The notes beneath the pieces were generated by a model. That model searched no databases. It saw nothing but the letters and a program-made list of their open reading frames with translations, and was not told where the DNA came from. A stretch of DNA of 64,000 nucleotides from contig JAQISU010000003.1 of assembly GCA_029339505.1 (NCBI GenBank), positions 18,669,001 to 18,733,000 on the forward strand, written 5' to 3'. Below, piece after piece: positions 1 to 16,370 of the stretch. A program made the translations under genes and the position numbers. The stretch comes from Unio delphinus. Lineage: Eukaryota > Mollusca > Bivalvia > Unionida > Unionidae. Positions within the stretch are counted from its first letter, which is position 1. Every line of letters begins with the position of its first letter.

Positions 1-2113
1 TTTATCTGGATACATATCTATAGACAGAAACCATATCACATCAGGTTATATCAATCGAGATACATATATTAACGTTGAATTGGTTGAATACATATCTTTC
101 CATCTTCATTAAGATGCTTATCTCATCATATCCATATACACATCGCTATAACTATCCATGTTTACTATAATACATCGAGATATTTCAATTCAAATACAAT
201 AATCTACGTTGTGGTGTTTCAATTCAGCTAGATTCAATTTCTTGGGGAAAAATCTATCTAAATATGACAATATACGTAGACTGATAGATAGCTTCATAAT
301 TCCATCTACGTGAAGATGTGACTATAGTCATATAACAAACTACATGAAGATAAATCTGACAACATGTAATCTTTTATCTGGATACATATCTATAGACAGA
401 AACCAAATCACATCGTGTTATATCAATCGAGATACATATATCAGCGTTGAAGTGGTTGAATACATATCTTTCCATCTTCATTAAGATGCTTATCTCAACA
501 TATCCATCTACACATCGCAATAACTATCCATGTTTACTAGAATATATCTAGATATTTCAATGCAAATACAATAATCTACGTTGTGGTGTTTCAATTCACC
601 TAGATTCACTGTCTTGGGGAAAAATTTATCTACATATGACAATATACGTAGACTGATAGAGAGCTACATAATTCCAACTACGTGTAGAAGTATCTATTTA
701 TATATATAACAAACTACATGAAGATAAATCTGACAACATGTAAACTTTTATCTGTATACATATCTATAGACAGAAACCAAATCACATCGTGTTATATCAA
801 TCAAGATACATATATTAACGTTGAAGTGGTTGAAAAGATATCTTTCCATCTTCATTAAGATGCTTATCTCATCATATCCAATATCACATCGTTATAACTA
901 TCCATGTTTACTAGAATACATCGAGATATTTCAATGCAAATACAATAATCTACCTTGTGGTGTTTCAATTCAGCTAGATTCACTTTCTTGGGTAAAAATT
1001 TATCTACATATGACAATATACGTAGACTGATAGATATCTACATAATTCCATCTACGTGAAGATGTGACTATAGTCATATAACAAACTACATGAAGATAAA
1101 TCTGACAACATGTAATCTTTTATCTGGATACATATCTATAGACAGAAACCAAATCACATCGTGTTAGATTAATCGAGATACATATATCAGCGTTGAAATG
1201 GTTGAATACATATCTTTCCATCTTCATTAAGATGCTTATCTCAACATATCCATCTACACATCGCTATAACTAACCATGTTTACTAGAATACATCGAGATA
1301 TTTCAATGCAAATACAATAATCTACGTTGTGGTGTTTCAATTCAGCTAGATTCACTTTCTTGGGGAAAATCTATCTACATATGACAATATACGTCGACTG
1401 ATACATAGCTACATAATTCCAACTACGTGTAGAAGTATCTATATACATATAACAAACTACATGAAGATAAATCTGATAACATGTAAGCTTATGTTTGGAG
1501 ATATATCTGTAGATCGAAACCAAATTATATCGTGCAACATCAATAGAGATACATATATCAACGTTGAAGTGGATGAATACATATCTTTCCATCTTCATTA
1601 AGATACTTATCTCAAAATATCCATCTACACATCGCTATCACTATCCATGTTTACTAGAATACATCTAGATATTTCAATGCAGATACAATAATCTACGTTG
1701 TGGTGTTTCAATTCATCTAGATTCACTTTCTTGAGAAAATTCTATCTACATATGACAATATACGTAGACTGATAGATAGCTACATAATTCCATCTACGTG
1801 AAGATGTGTCGATAGTCATATAACAAACTACATGAAGATAAATCTGACAACATGTAATCTTTTATCTGGATATATATCTATAGACAGAAACCAAATCACA
1901 TCGTGTAATATCAATCGAGATACATATATCAACGTTGAAGTGGTTGAATACATATCTTACCATCTTCATTAAGATGCATATCTCAACATATCCATCTACA
2001 CATCGATATAACTATCGATGTTTACAAGAATACATCGAGATATTTCAATGCAAATACAATAATCTACGTTGTGGTGTTTCAATTCAGCTAGATTCACTTT
2101 CTTGGGGAAAAAT

Positions 2114-5100
2114 CTATTTACATATGGCAATATACGTAGACTGATAGATAGCTACATAATTCCAACTACGTGTAGAAGTATCTATATACATATAACAAAC
2201 TACATGAAGATAAATCAGATAACATGTAATCTTATGTTTGGAGATACATCTGTAGATCGAAAACAAATTATATCGTGCTACATCAATAGGGATACATATA
2301 TCAACGTTGAAGTGGTTGAATACATATCTTTCCATCTTCATTAAGATGCTTATCTCAACATATCCATCTAAACATCGCTATAACTATCCATGTTTACTAT
2401 AATACATCGAGATATTTCAATTTAAATACAAAAATCTACGTTGTGTGTTTCAATTCAGCTAGATTCACTTTCTTTGGGAAACATCTATCTACATATGACA
2501 ATAGACGTAGACTGATAGATAGCTACATAATTCCAACTACGTGTAGACGTATCTATATACATATAACAAACTACATGAAGATAAATCTGATAACATGTAA
2601 GCTTATGTTTGGAGATATATTTGTAGATCGAAACCAAATTATATCGTGCTACATCAATAGAGATACATATATCAACGTTCAAGTGGTTGAATACATATCT
2701 TTCCATCTTCATTAAGATGCTTATCTCAACATTACCATCTAGACATCGCTTTAACTATCCATGTTTACTAGAATACATCGAGATATTTCAATGCAAATAC
2801 AATAATCTACGTTGTGGTGTTTCAATTCAGCTAGATTCACTTTCTTGGTGAAAAATCTATCTACATATGACAATATACGTAGACTGATAGATAGCTACAT
2901 AATTCCATCTACGTGAAGATGTGTCGATATCCTAATAACAAACTACATGAAGATAATCTGACAACATGTAAGCTTTTATCTGGATACATATCTATAGACA
3001 GAAACCAAATCACATCGTGTTATATGAATCGAGATACATATATCATCGTTGAAGTGGTTGAATACATATGTTTCTATCTTCATTAAGATGCTTATCTCAA
3101 CATAGCAATCTACACATCGCATATCACTATGCATGTTTACTAGAATACATCGAGATATTTCAATGCAAATACAATAATCTACCTTGTGGTGTTTCAATTC
3201 AGCTAGATTCACTTTCTTAGGGAAAAATTTATATACATAAGACAATATACGTAAACTGATATAGAGCTACATAATTCCATCTACGTGGAGATGAGCCTAT
3301 ATACATATAACAAACTACATGAAGATAAATCTGATAACATGTTATCTTATGTTTGGAGATATATCTGTAGACCGAAAACAAATTATATCGTGCTCCATCA
3401 ATCGAGATACATATATAAACGTTGAAGTGGATGAATACATATCTTTCCATCTTCATTAAGATGCTTATCTCAACATATCCATCTACACATCGCTATAACG
3501 ATCCATGTTTACTAGAAAACATCGAGATATTTCAATGCAATTACAATAATCTACGTTGTGGTGTTTCAATTCAGCTAGATTCACTTTCTTGGGGAAAAAT
3601 CTGTCTACATATGACAATATACGTAGACTGATAGATACCTACATAATTCCATCTACGTGAGGATGTGTCGAAGTCCATATAACAAACTACATGAAGATAA
3701 ATCTGACAACATGTAAGCTTTTATCTGGATACATATCTATAGTCAAAAACCAAATCACATCGTGTTATATCAATCGAGATACATATATCAACGTTCAAGT
3801 GGTTGAATACATATGTTTCCATCTTCATTAAGATGCTTATCTCAACATATCCATCTACACATCGCTATACCTATCCATGTTTACAAGAATAAATCGAGAT
3901 TTTTCAATGCAAATACAATAATCTACATTCCGGTGTTTCAATTCAGCTAGATTCACTTTCTTGGGGAAAAATCTATCTACATATGACAATATACGTAGAC
4001 TGATAGATAGCTACATAATTTGAACTACGTGTGGAAATATCTATATACATATAACAAAATACATGAAGATAAATCTGATAACATGTAAGCTTATGTTTGG
4101 AGATATATCTGTAGATCGAAACCAAATTATATCGTGCTACATCAATCGAGATACATATATCAACGTCGAAGTGGTTGAATACATATGTTTCCATCTTCAT
4201 TAAGATGCTTATCTCAACATTACCATCTACACATCACTATAACTATCCATGTTTACTAGAATACATCGAGATATTTCAATGCAAATACAATAATCTACGT
4301 TGTGGTGTTTCAATTCAGCTAGATTCACTTTCTTGAGAAAAATCTATCTACATATGACAATATACGTAGACTGATAGATAGCTACATAATTCCATCTACG
4401 TGAAGATGTGTCGATATCCATATAACAAACTACATGAAGATAAATCTGACAACATGTAAGCTTTTATCTGGATAGATATCTATAGACAGAAACCAAATCA
4501 CATCGTGTTATATCAATCGAGATACATATATCAACGTTGAAGTGGTTAAATACGTATGTTTCCATCTTCATTAAGATGCTTATCTCATCAAATCTATCTA
4601 CACATCGCTATAACTATCCATGTTTACTAGAATACATCGAGATATTTCAATGCAAATACAATAATCTACGCTGTGGTGTTTCAATTCAGCTAGATTCACT
4701 TTCTTGGGGAAAAATCTATCTGAATATGACAATATACATAGACTGATAGATAGCTACATAATCCCAACTACGTATAGAAGTATCTATATACATATAACAA
4801 ACTACATGAAGATAAATCTGATAACATGTAAGCTTATGTTTGTAGATATATCAGTAGACCGAAACCAAATTATATCGTGCTACATCAATCGAGATACATA
4901 TATCAACGTTGAAGTGGATGAATACTTATCTTTCCATCTTCATTAAGATGCTTATGTCAACAAATCCATCTACACATCGCTATAACTATCCATGTTTACT
5001 AGAATACATCGAGATATTTCAATGCAAATACAATAATCTACGTTGTGATGTTTCAATTCATCTAGATTCAATTTCTTGAGAAAATTCTATCTACATATGA

Positions 5101-8100
5101 CTATATACGTAGACTGATAGATAGCTACATAATTCCATCTACGTGAAGATGTGTCGATAGTCATATAACAAATTACATGAAGATAAATCAGATAACATGT
5201 AATCTTATGTTTGTAGATATATCTGTAGATCGAAAACAAATTATATCGTGCTACATCAATAGGGATACATATATCAACGTTGAAGTGGTTGAATACATAT
5301 CTTTCCATCTTCATTAAGATGCATATCTCAACATATCCATCTACACATCGATATAACTATCGATGTTTACAAGAATACATCGAGATATTTCAATGCAAAT
5401 ACAATAATCTACGTTGTGCTTTTTCAATTCAGCTAGATTCACTTTCTTGGGGAAAAATCTATTTACATATGACAATACACGTAGACTGATAGATAGCTAC
5501 ATAATTCCAACTACGTGTAGAAGTATCTATATACATATAACAAACTACATGAAGATAAATCAGATAACATGTAATCTTATGTTTGGAGATATATCTGTAG
5601 ATCGAAAACAAATTATATCGTGCTACATCAATAGGGATACATATATCAACATTGAAAAGGTTGAATACATATCTTTCCATCTTCAATAAGATGCTTATCT
5701 CAACATATCCATCTAAACATCGCTATAACTATCCATGTTTACTATAATACATCGAGATATTTCAATTCAAATACAAAAATCTACGTTGTGGTGTTTCAAT
5801 TCAGCTAGATTCACTTTCTTAGGGAAACATCTATCTACATATGACAATATACGTAGACTGATAGATAGCTACATAATTCCAACTACGTGTAGACGTATCT
5901 ATATACATATAACAAACTACATGAAGATAAATCTGATAACATGTAAGCTTATGTTTGGAGATATATCTGTAGATCGAAACCAAATTATATCGTGCTACAT
6001 CAATAGAGATACATATATCAACGTTCAAGTGGTTGAATACATATCTTTCCATCTTCATTAAGATGCTTATCTCAACATTACCATCTAGACATCTCTATAA
6101 CTATCCATGTTTACTAGAATACATCGAGATATTTCAATGCAAATACAATAATCTACGTTGTGGTGTTTCAATTCAGCTAGATTCACTTTCTTGGGGAAAA
6201 ATCTATCTACATATGACAATATACGTAGACTGATAGATAGCTACATAATTCCATCTACGTGAAGATGTGTCGATATCCAAATAACAAACTACATGAAGAT
6301 AAATCTGACAACATGCAAGCTTTTATCTGGATACATATCTATAGACAGAAACCAAATCACATCGTGTTATATGAATCGAGATACATATATCATCGTTGAA
6401 GTGGTTGAATACATATGTTTCTATCTTCATTAAGATGCTTATCTCAACATAGCAATCTACACATCGCATATCACTATGCATGTTTACTAGAATACATCGA
6501 GATATTTCAATGCAAATACAATAATCTACCTTGTGGTGTTTCAATTCAGCTAGATTCACTTTCTTAGGGAAAAATTTATATACATAAGACAATATACGTA
6601 AACTGATATAGAGCTACATAATTCCATCTACGTAAAGATTTGCCTATATACATATAACAAACTACATGAAGATAAATCTGATAACATGTTATCTTATGTT
6701 TGGAGATATATCTGTAGACCGAAAACAAATTATATCGTGCTCCATCAATCGAGATACATATATAAACGTTGAAGTGGATGAATACATATCTTTCCATCTT
6801 CATTAAGATGCTTTTCTCAACATATCCATCTACACATCGCTATAACAATCCATGTTTACTAGAATACATCGAGATATTTCAATGCAGATACAATAATCTA
6901 GGTTGTGGTGTTTTAATTCAGCTAGATTCACTTTCTTGGGGAAAAATCTGTCTACATATGACAATATACGTAGACTGATAGATACCTACATAATTCCATA
7001 TACGTGAGGATGTGTCGATGTCCATATAACAAACTACATGAAGATAAATCTGACAACATGTAAGCTTTTATCTGGATACATATCTATAGACAAAAACCAA
7101 ATCACATCGTGTTATATCAATCGAGATACATATATCAACGTTCAAGTGGTTGAATACATATGTTTCCATCTTCATTAAGATGCTTATCTCAACATATCCA
7201 TCTACACATCGCTATACCTATCCATGTTTACAAGAATAAATCGAGATTTTTCAATGCAAATACAATAATCTACATTCCGGTGTTTCAATTCAGCTAGATT
7301 CACTTTCTTGGGGAAAAATCTATCTACATATGACAATATACGTAGACTGATAGATAGCTACATAATTTGAACTACGTGTAGAAATATCTATATACATATA
7401 ACAAAATACATGAAGATAAATCTGATAACATGTAAGCTTATGTTTGGAGATATATCTGTAGATCGAAACCAAATTATATCGTGCTACATCAATCGAGATA
7501 CATATATCAACGTTGAAGTGGATGAATACTTATCTTTCCATCTTCATTAAGATGCTTATGTCAACATATCTATCTACACATCGCTATAACTATCCATGTT
7601 TACTAGAATACATCGAGATATTTCAATGCAAATACAATAATCTACGTTGTGGTGTTTCAATTCAGCTAGATTCACTTTCTTGGGGAAAAATCTATCTACA
7701 TATGACAACATAAGTAGACTGATAGATATCTACATAATTCCATCTACGTGAGGATGTGTCGATATCCATATAACAAACTACATGAATTTAAATCTGACAA
7801 CATGTATGCTTTTATCTGGATACATATCTATAGACAGAAACCAATTCACATCAGGTTATATCAATCGAGATACATATATCAACGTTCAAGTGGTTGAATA
7901 CATATGTTTCCATCTTCATTAAGATGCATATCTCAACATATCCATCTACACATCGATATAACTATCCATGTTTACAAGAATACATCGAGATATTTCAATG
8001 GAAATACAATAATCTACGTTGTGGTGTTTCAATTCAGCTAGATTCACTTTCTTGGGGAAAAATCTATTTACATATGACAATATACGTAGACTGATAGATA

Positions 8101-8838
8101 GCTACATAATTCCAACTACGTGTAGAAGTATCTATATACATATAACAAACTACATGAAGATAAATCAAATAACATGTAATCTTATGTTTGGAGATATATT
8201 TGTAGATCGAAAACAAATTATATCGTGCTACATCAATAGGGATACATATATCAACGTTGAAGTGGTTGAATACATATCTTTCCATCTTCATTAAGATGCT
8301 TATCTCAACATATCCATCTAAACATCGCTATAACTATCCATGTTTACTATAATACATCGAGATATTTCAATTCAAATCCAAAAATCTACGTTGTGGTGTT
8401 TCAATTCAGCTAGATTCACTTTCTTTGGGAAACATCTATCTACATATGACAATATACGTAGACTGATAGATAGCTACATAATTCCAACTACATGTAGACG
8501 TATCTATATACATATAACAAACTACATGAAGATAAATCTGATGACATGTAAGCTTATGTTTGGAGATATATCTGTAGACCGAAACCAAATTATATCGTGC
8601 TACATCAATAGAGATACATATATCAACGTTCAAGTGGTTGAATACATATCTTTCCATCTTCATTAAGATGCTTATCTCAACATTACCATCTACACATCGC
8701 TATAACTATCCATGTTTACTAGAATACATCGAGATATTTCAATGCAAATACAATAATCTACGTTGTTCTGTTTCAATTCAGCTAGATTCACTTTCTTGGG
8801 GAAAAATCGATCTACATATAACAATATACGTAGACTGA
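2114..8838 (+). repeat. Higher-order repeat of satellite A (~3.35 kb, 9 monomers)
   Basis: Blocks are repeated at multiples of the monomer length. The stretch from 2114 recurs at 5459, and the stretches at 2976 and 3229 recur at 6323 and 6576, an offset of about 3347 bp or nine monomers. The translated segment of 2976-3245 is identical to that of 6323-6592, which implies recent duplication. A shorter piece (5459-6233) recurs again at 8064-8838, an offset of 2605 bp or seven monomers. The pattern points to unequal exchange or segmental amplification within the array. Confidence 0.8.
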
Positions 8839-8989
8839 TAGATAGCTACATAATTCCATCTACGTGCAAATGTGTCGATATTCATATAACAAACTACATA
8901 AAGATACATCTGACAACATGTAAGCTTTTATCTGGATACATATCTATAGAGAGAAACCAATTCACATCCTGTTAAATCAATCGAGATAA

Positions 8990-11900
8990 ATATATCAACG
9001 TTGTAGTGGTGTTTCAATTCAGCTAGATTCACTTTCTTGGGGAAAAATCTATCTACATATGACAATATACGTAGACGGAGAGATAGCTACATAATTCCAT
9101 CTACGTGAAGATGTGTCGATATCAATATAACAAACTACATGAAGATAAATCTGACAACATGTAAGCTTTTATCTGGATACATATCTATGGACAGAAACCA
9201 AATCACATCGTGTTATATCAATCGAGATACATATATCAACGTTGTAATGGTGTTTCAATACAGATAGATTCACATTCTTGGGGAAAAATCTATCTACATA
9301 TGACAATATACGTGGACTGATAGATAGCTACATAATTCCATCTACGTGAAGATGTGTCGATATCCATATAACAAACTACATGAAGATAAATCTGACAACA
9401 TGTAAGCTTTTATCTGGATACATATCTATGGACAGAAACCAAATAACATCGTGTTATCTCAATCGAGATACATATATCAACGTTGAAGTGGTTCAATACA
9501 TATCTTTCCATCTTCATTAAGATGCTTATCACAACATTACCATCTACACATCGCTATAACTATCCATTTTTACTAGAACACATCGAGATATTTCAATGCA
9601 AATATAACAATCTACGTTGTGGTTTTTCAATTCAGCTAGATTCACTTTCTTGGGGAAAAATCGGTCTACGTATGACAATATACGTAGACTCATAGATAGC
9701 TACATAATTCCATCTACGTGAAGATGTGTCGATATCCATATAAAAAACTACATGAAGATAGATCTGACAACATGTAAGCTTTTATCTGGATACATTTCTA
9801 TGGACAGAAACCAAATCACATCGTGTTATATTAATCGAGATACATATATCAACGTTGTAGTGGTGTTTCAATTCAGCTAGATTCACTTTCTTGGGGAAAA
9901 ATCTATCTACATATGACAATATACGTAGACGGGTAGATAGCTACATAATTCCATCAAAGTGAAGATGTGTCGATATCCATATAACAAACTACATGAAGAT
10001 AGATCTGACAACATGTAAGCTTTTATCTGCATACATATCTATGGACAGAAACCAAATCACATCGTGTTATATTAATCGAGATACATATATCAACGTTGTA
10101 GTGGTGTTTCAATTCAGCTACATTCACTTTCTTGTGGAAAAATCTATCTACATATGACAATATACGTGGACTGATAGATAGCTACAAAATTCCATCTACG
10201 TGAAGATGTGTCGATATCCATATAACAAACTACATGAAGATAAATCTGACAACATGTAAGCTTTTATCTGGATACATATCTATGGACAGAAACCAAATAA
10301 CATCGTGTTATATCAATCGAGATACATATATCAACGTTGAAGTGGTTCAATACATATCTTTCCATCTTCATTAAGATGCTTATCACAACATTACCATCTA
10401 CACATCGCTATAACTATCCATTTTTACTAGAATACATCGAGATATTTCAATGCAAATATAATAATCTACGTTGTGGTTTTTCAATTCAGCTAGATTCACT
10501 TTCTTGGGGAAAAATCGGTCTACGTATGACAATATACGTAGACTGATAGATAGCTACATAATTTCATCTACGTGTAGATGTGTCGATATCCATATAACAA
10601 ACTACATGAAGATAAATCTGACAACATGTAAGCTTTTATCTGGATACATATCTATAGAAAGAAACCAAATCACATCGTGTTATATCAATCGAGATACATA
10701 TATCAACGTTGAAGTAGTTGAATACATATGCTTCCATCTTCATTAAGATGCTTATCTCAACATATCCATCTACACATCGCTATAACTATCCATGTTTACT
10801 AGAATAAATCGAGATATTTCAATGCAAATACAATAATCTACGATGTGGTGTTTCAATTCAGCTTGATTCACATTCTTGGGGAAAAATCTATCTACATATG
10901 ACAATATACGTAGACTGATAGATAGCTACATAATTCCATCTACGTGAAGATGTGTCGATATCCATATAAAAAACTACATGAAGATAAATCTGACAACATG
11001 TAAGCATTTATCTGGATACATATCTATAGACAGAAACCAAATCACATCGTGTTATATTAATCGAGATACATATATCAACGTTGTAGTGGTGTTTCAATTC
11101 AGCTAGATTCACTTTCTTGGGGAAAAATCTATCTACATATGACAATATACGTAGACGGGTAGATGGCTACATAATTCCATCAACGTGAAGATGTGTCGAT
11201 ATCCATATAACAAACTACATGAAGATAAATCTGACAACATGTAAGCTTTTATCTGGATACATATCTATGGACAGAAACCAAATAACATCGTGTTATATCA
11301 ATCGAGATACATATATCAACGTTGAAGTGGTTCAATACATATCTTTCCATCTTCATTAAGATGCTTATCACAACATTACCATCTACACATCGCTATAACT
11401 ATCCATTTTTACTAGAATACATCGAGATATTTCAATGCAAATATAATAATCTACGTTGTGGTTTTTCAATTCAGCTATATTCACTTTCTTGGGGAAAAAT
11501 CGGTCTACGTATGACAATATACGTAGACTGATAGATAGCTACATAATTTCATCTACGTGAAGATGTGTCGATATCCATATAACAAACTACATGAAGATAA
11601 ATCTGACAACATGTAAGCTTTTATCTGGATACATATCTATAGAAAGAAACCAAATCACATCGTGTTATATCAATCGAGATACATATATCAACGTTGAAGT
11701 AGTTGAATACATATGCTTCCATCTTCATTAAGATGCTTATCTGAACATATCCATCTACACATCGCTATAACTATCCATGTTTACTAGAATACATCGAGAT
11801 ATTTCAATGCAAATACAATAATCTACGATGTGGTTTTTCAATTCAGCTAGATTCACATTCTTGGGGAAAAATCTATCTACATATGACAATATACGTATAC

Positions 11901-14900
11901 TGATAGATAGCTACATAATTCCATCTACGTGAAGATGTGTCGATATCCATATAAAAAACTACATGAAGATAGATCTGACAACATGTAAGCTTTTATCTGG
12001 ATACATATCTATGGACAGAAACCAAATCACATCGTGTTATATTAATCGAGATACATATATCAACGTTGTAGTGGTGTTTCATTTCAGCTAGATTCACTTT
12101 CTTGGCGAAAAATCTATCTACATATGACAGTATACGTAGACGGGTAGATAGCTACATAATTCCATCAACGTGAAGATGTGTCGATATCCATATAACAAAC
12201 TACATGAAGATAGATCTGACAACATGTAAGCTTTTATCTGGATACATATCTATGGACAGAAACCAAATCACATCGTGTTATATTAATCGAGATACATATA
12301 TCAACGTTGTAGTGGTGTTTCAATTCAGTTAGATTCACTTTCTTGGGGAAAAATCTATCTACATATGACAATATACGTGGACTGATAGATAGCTACATAA
12401 TTCCATCTACGTGAAGATGTGTCGATATCCATATAACAAACTACATGAAGATAAATCTGACAACATGTAATCTTTTATCTGGATACATATCTATGGAAAG
12501 AAACCAAATAACATCGTGTTATATCAATCGAGATACATATATCAACGTTGAAGTTGTTCAATACATATCTTTCCATCTTCATTAAGATGCTTATCACAAC
12601 ATTACCATCTACACATCTATATAACTATCCATTTTTACTAGAATACATCGAGATATTTCAATGCAAATATAATAATCTACGTTGTGGTTTTTCAATTCAG
12701 CTAGATTCACTTTCTTGGGGAAAAATCGGTATACGTATGACAATATACGTAGACTGATAGATAGCTACATAATTTCATCTACGTGTAGATGTGTCGATAT
12801 CCATATAACAAACTACATGAAGATAGATCTGACAACATGTAAGCTTTTATCTGGATACATATCTATAGAAAGAAACCAAATCACATCGTGTTATATCAAT
12901 CGAGATACATATATCAACGTTGAAGTAGTTGAATACATATGCTTCCATCTTCATTAAGATGCTTATCTCAACATATCCATCTACACATCGCTATTACTAT
13001 CCATGTTTACTAGAATACATCGAGATATTTCAATGCAAATACAATAATCTACGATGTGGTGTTTCAATTCAGCTTGATTCACATTCTTGGGGAAAAATCT
13101 ATCTACATATGACAATATACGTAGACTGATAGATAGCTACATAATTCCATCTACGTGAAGATGTGTCGATATCCATATAAAAAACTACATGAAGATAAAT
13201 CTGACAACATGTAAGCATTTATCTGGATACATATCTATAGACAGAAACCAAATCACATCGTGTTATATTAATCGAGATACATATATCAACGTTGTAGTGG
13301 TGTTTCAATTCAGCTAGATTCACTTTCTTGGGGAAAAATCTATCTACATATGACAATATACGTAGACGGGTAGATGGCTACATAATTCCATCAACGTGAA
13401 GATGTGTCGATATCCATATAACAAACTACATGAAGATAAATCTGACAACATGTAAGCTTTTATCTGGATACATATCTATGGACAGAAACCAAATAACATC
13501 GTGTTATATCATTCGAGATACATATATCAACGTTGAAGTGGTTCAATACATATCTTTCCATCTTCATTAAGATGCTTATCACAACATTACCATCTACACA
13601 TCGCTATAACTATCCATTTTTACTAGAATACATCGAGATATTTCAATGCAAATATAATAATCTACGTTGTGGTTTTCCAACTCAGCTAGATTCACTTTCT
13701 TGGAAAAAAATCGGTCTACGTATGACAATATACGTAGACTGATAGATAGCTACATAATTTCATCTACGTGTAGATGTGTCGATATCCATATAACAAACTA
13801 CATGAAGATAAATCTGACAACATGTAAGCTTTTATCTGGATACATATCTATAGAAAGAAACCAAATCACATCGTGTTATATCAATCGAGATACATATATC
13901 AACGTTGAAGTAGTTGAATACATATGCTTCCATCTTCATTAAGATGCTTATCTCAACATATCCATCTACACATCGCTATAACTATCCATGTTTACTAGAA
14001 TACATCGAGATATTTCAATGCAAATACAATAATCTACGATGTGGTGTTTCAATTCAGCTTGATTCACATTCTTGGGGAAAAATCTATCTACATATGACAA
14101 TATACGTAGACTGATAGATAGCTACATAATTCCATCTACGTGAAGATGTGTCGATATCCATATAACAAACTACATGAAGATAAATCTGACAACATGTAAG
14201 CATTTATCTGGATACATATCTATAGACAGAAACCAAATCACATCGTGTTATATTAATCGAGATACATATATCAACGTTGTAGTGGTGTTTCAATTCAGCT
14301 AGATTCACTTTCTTGGGGAAAAATCTATCTACATATGACAATATACGTAGACGGATAGATAGCTACATAATTCCATCTACGTGAAGATGTGTCGATATCA
14401 ATATAACAAACTACATGAAGATAAATCTGACAACATGTAAGCTTTTATCTGGATACATATCTATGGACAGAAACCAAATCACATCGTGTTATATCAATCG
14501 AGATACATATATCAACGTTGTAATGGTGTTTCAATACAGGTAGATTCACTTTCTTGGGGAAAAATCTATCTACATATGACAATATACGTGGACTGATAGA
14601 TAGCTACATAATTCCATCTACGTGAAGATGTGTCGATATCCATATAACAAACTACATGAAGATAAATCTGACAACATGTAAGCTTTTATCTGGAGACATA
14701 TCTATGGACAGAAACCAAATAACATCGTGTTATATCAATCGAGATACATATATCAACGTTGAAGTGGTTCAATACATATCTTTCCATCTTCATTAAGATG
14801 CTTATCACAACATTACCATCTACACAACGCTATAACTATCCATTTTTACTAGAATACATCGAGATATTTCAATGCAAATATAATAATCTACGTTGTGGTT

Positions 14901-16370
14901 TTTCAATTCAGCTAGATTCACTTTCTTGGGGAAAAATCGGTCTACGTATGACAATATACGTAGACTGATAGATAGCTACATAATTTCATCTACGTGAAGA
15001 TGTGTCGATATCCATATAACAAACTACATGAAGATAAATCTGACAACATGTAAGCTTTTATCTGGATACATATCTATAGAAAGAAACCAAATCACATCGT
15101 GTTATATCAATCGAGATACATATATCAACGTTGAAGTAGTTGAATACATATGCTTCCATCTTCATTAAGATGCTTATCTGAACATATCCATCTACACATC
15201 GCTATAACTATCCATATTTACTAGAATACATCGAGATATTTCAATGCAAATACAATAATCTACGATGTGGTGTTTCAATTCAGCTAGATTCACATTCTTG
15301 GGGAAAAATCTATCTACATATGACAATATACGTAGACTGATAGATAGCTACATAATTCCATCTACGTGAAGATGTGTCGATATCCATATAAAAAAACTAC
15401 ATGAAGATAGATCTTACAACATGTAAGCTTTTATCTGGATACATATCTATGGACAGAAACCAAATCACATCGTGTTATATTAATCGAGATATATATATCA
15501 ACGTTGTAGTGGTGTTTCAATTCAGCTAGATTCACTTTCTTGGGGAAAAATCTATCTACATATGACAATATACGTAGACGGGTAGATAGCTACATAATTC
15601 CATCAACGTGAAGATGTGTCGATATCCATATAACAAACTACATGAAGATAGATCTGACAACATGTAAGCTTTTATCTGGATACATATCTATGGACAGAAA
15701 CAAAATCACATCGTGTTATATTAATCGAGATACATATATCAACGTTGTAGTGGTGTTTCAATTCAGCTATATTCACTTTCTTGGGGAAAAATCTATCTAC
15801 ATATGACAATATACGTGGACTGATAGATAGCTACATAATTCCATCTACGTGAAGATGTGTCGATATCCATATAACAAACTACTTGAAGATAAATCTGACA
15901 ACATGTAAGCTTTTATCTGGATACATATCTATGGACAGAAACCAAATAACATCGTGTTATATCAATCGAGATACATATATCAACGTTGAAGTGGTTCAAT
16001 ACATATCTTTCCATCTTCATTAAGATGCTTATCACAATATTACCATCTACACATCGCTATAACTATCCATGTTTACTAGAATACATCGAGATATTTCAAT
16101 GCAAATATAATAATCTACGTTGTGGTTTTTCAATTCAGCTATATTCACTTTCTTGGGGAAAAATCGGTCTACGTATGACAATATACGTAGACTGATAGAT
16201 AGCTACATAATTTCATCTACGTGAAGATGTGTCGATATCCATATAACAAACTACATCAAGATAAATCTGACAACATGCAAGCTTTTATCTGGATACATAT
16301 CTATAGAAAGAAACCAATTCACATCGTGTTATATCAATCGAGATACATATATCAACGTTGAAGTGGTTGA
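8990..16370 (+). repeat. Higher-order repeat with truncated 241-bp monomers (~2211-bp period)
   Basis: Full 372-bp monomers alternate with short monomers of about 241 bp. The short form reads directly from CAACGTTG into TAGTGGTGTTTCAATTCAG and lacks about 130 bp that in full monomers lies between two similar words around ACGTTG. Equivalent points fall at 10337, 12548 and 14759 (spacing 2211) and at 11322 and 13533 (also 2211). The sub-spacings 985 and 1226 equal two full plus one short, and two full plus two short units. The deletion probably arose by recombination between the two ACGTTG-containing words and was then amplified. Confidence 0.85.
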
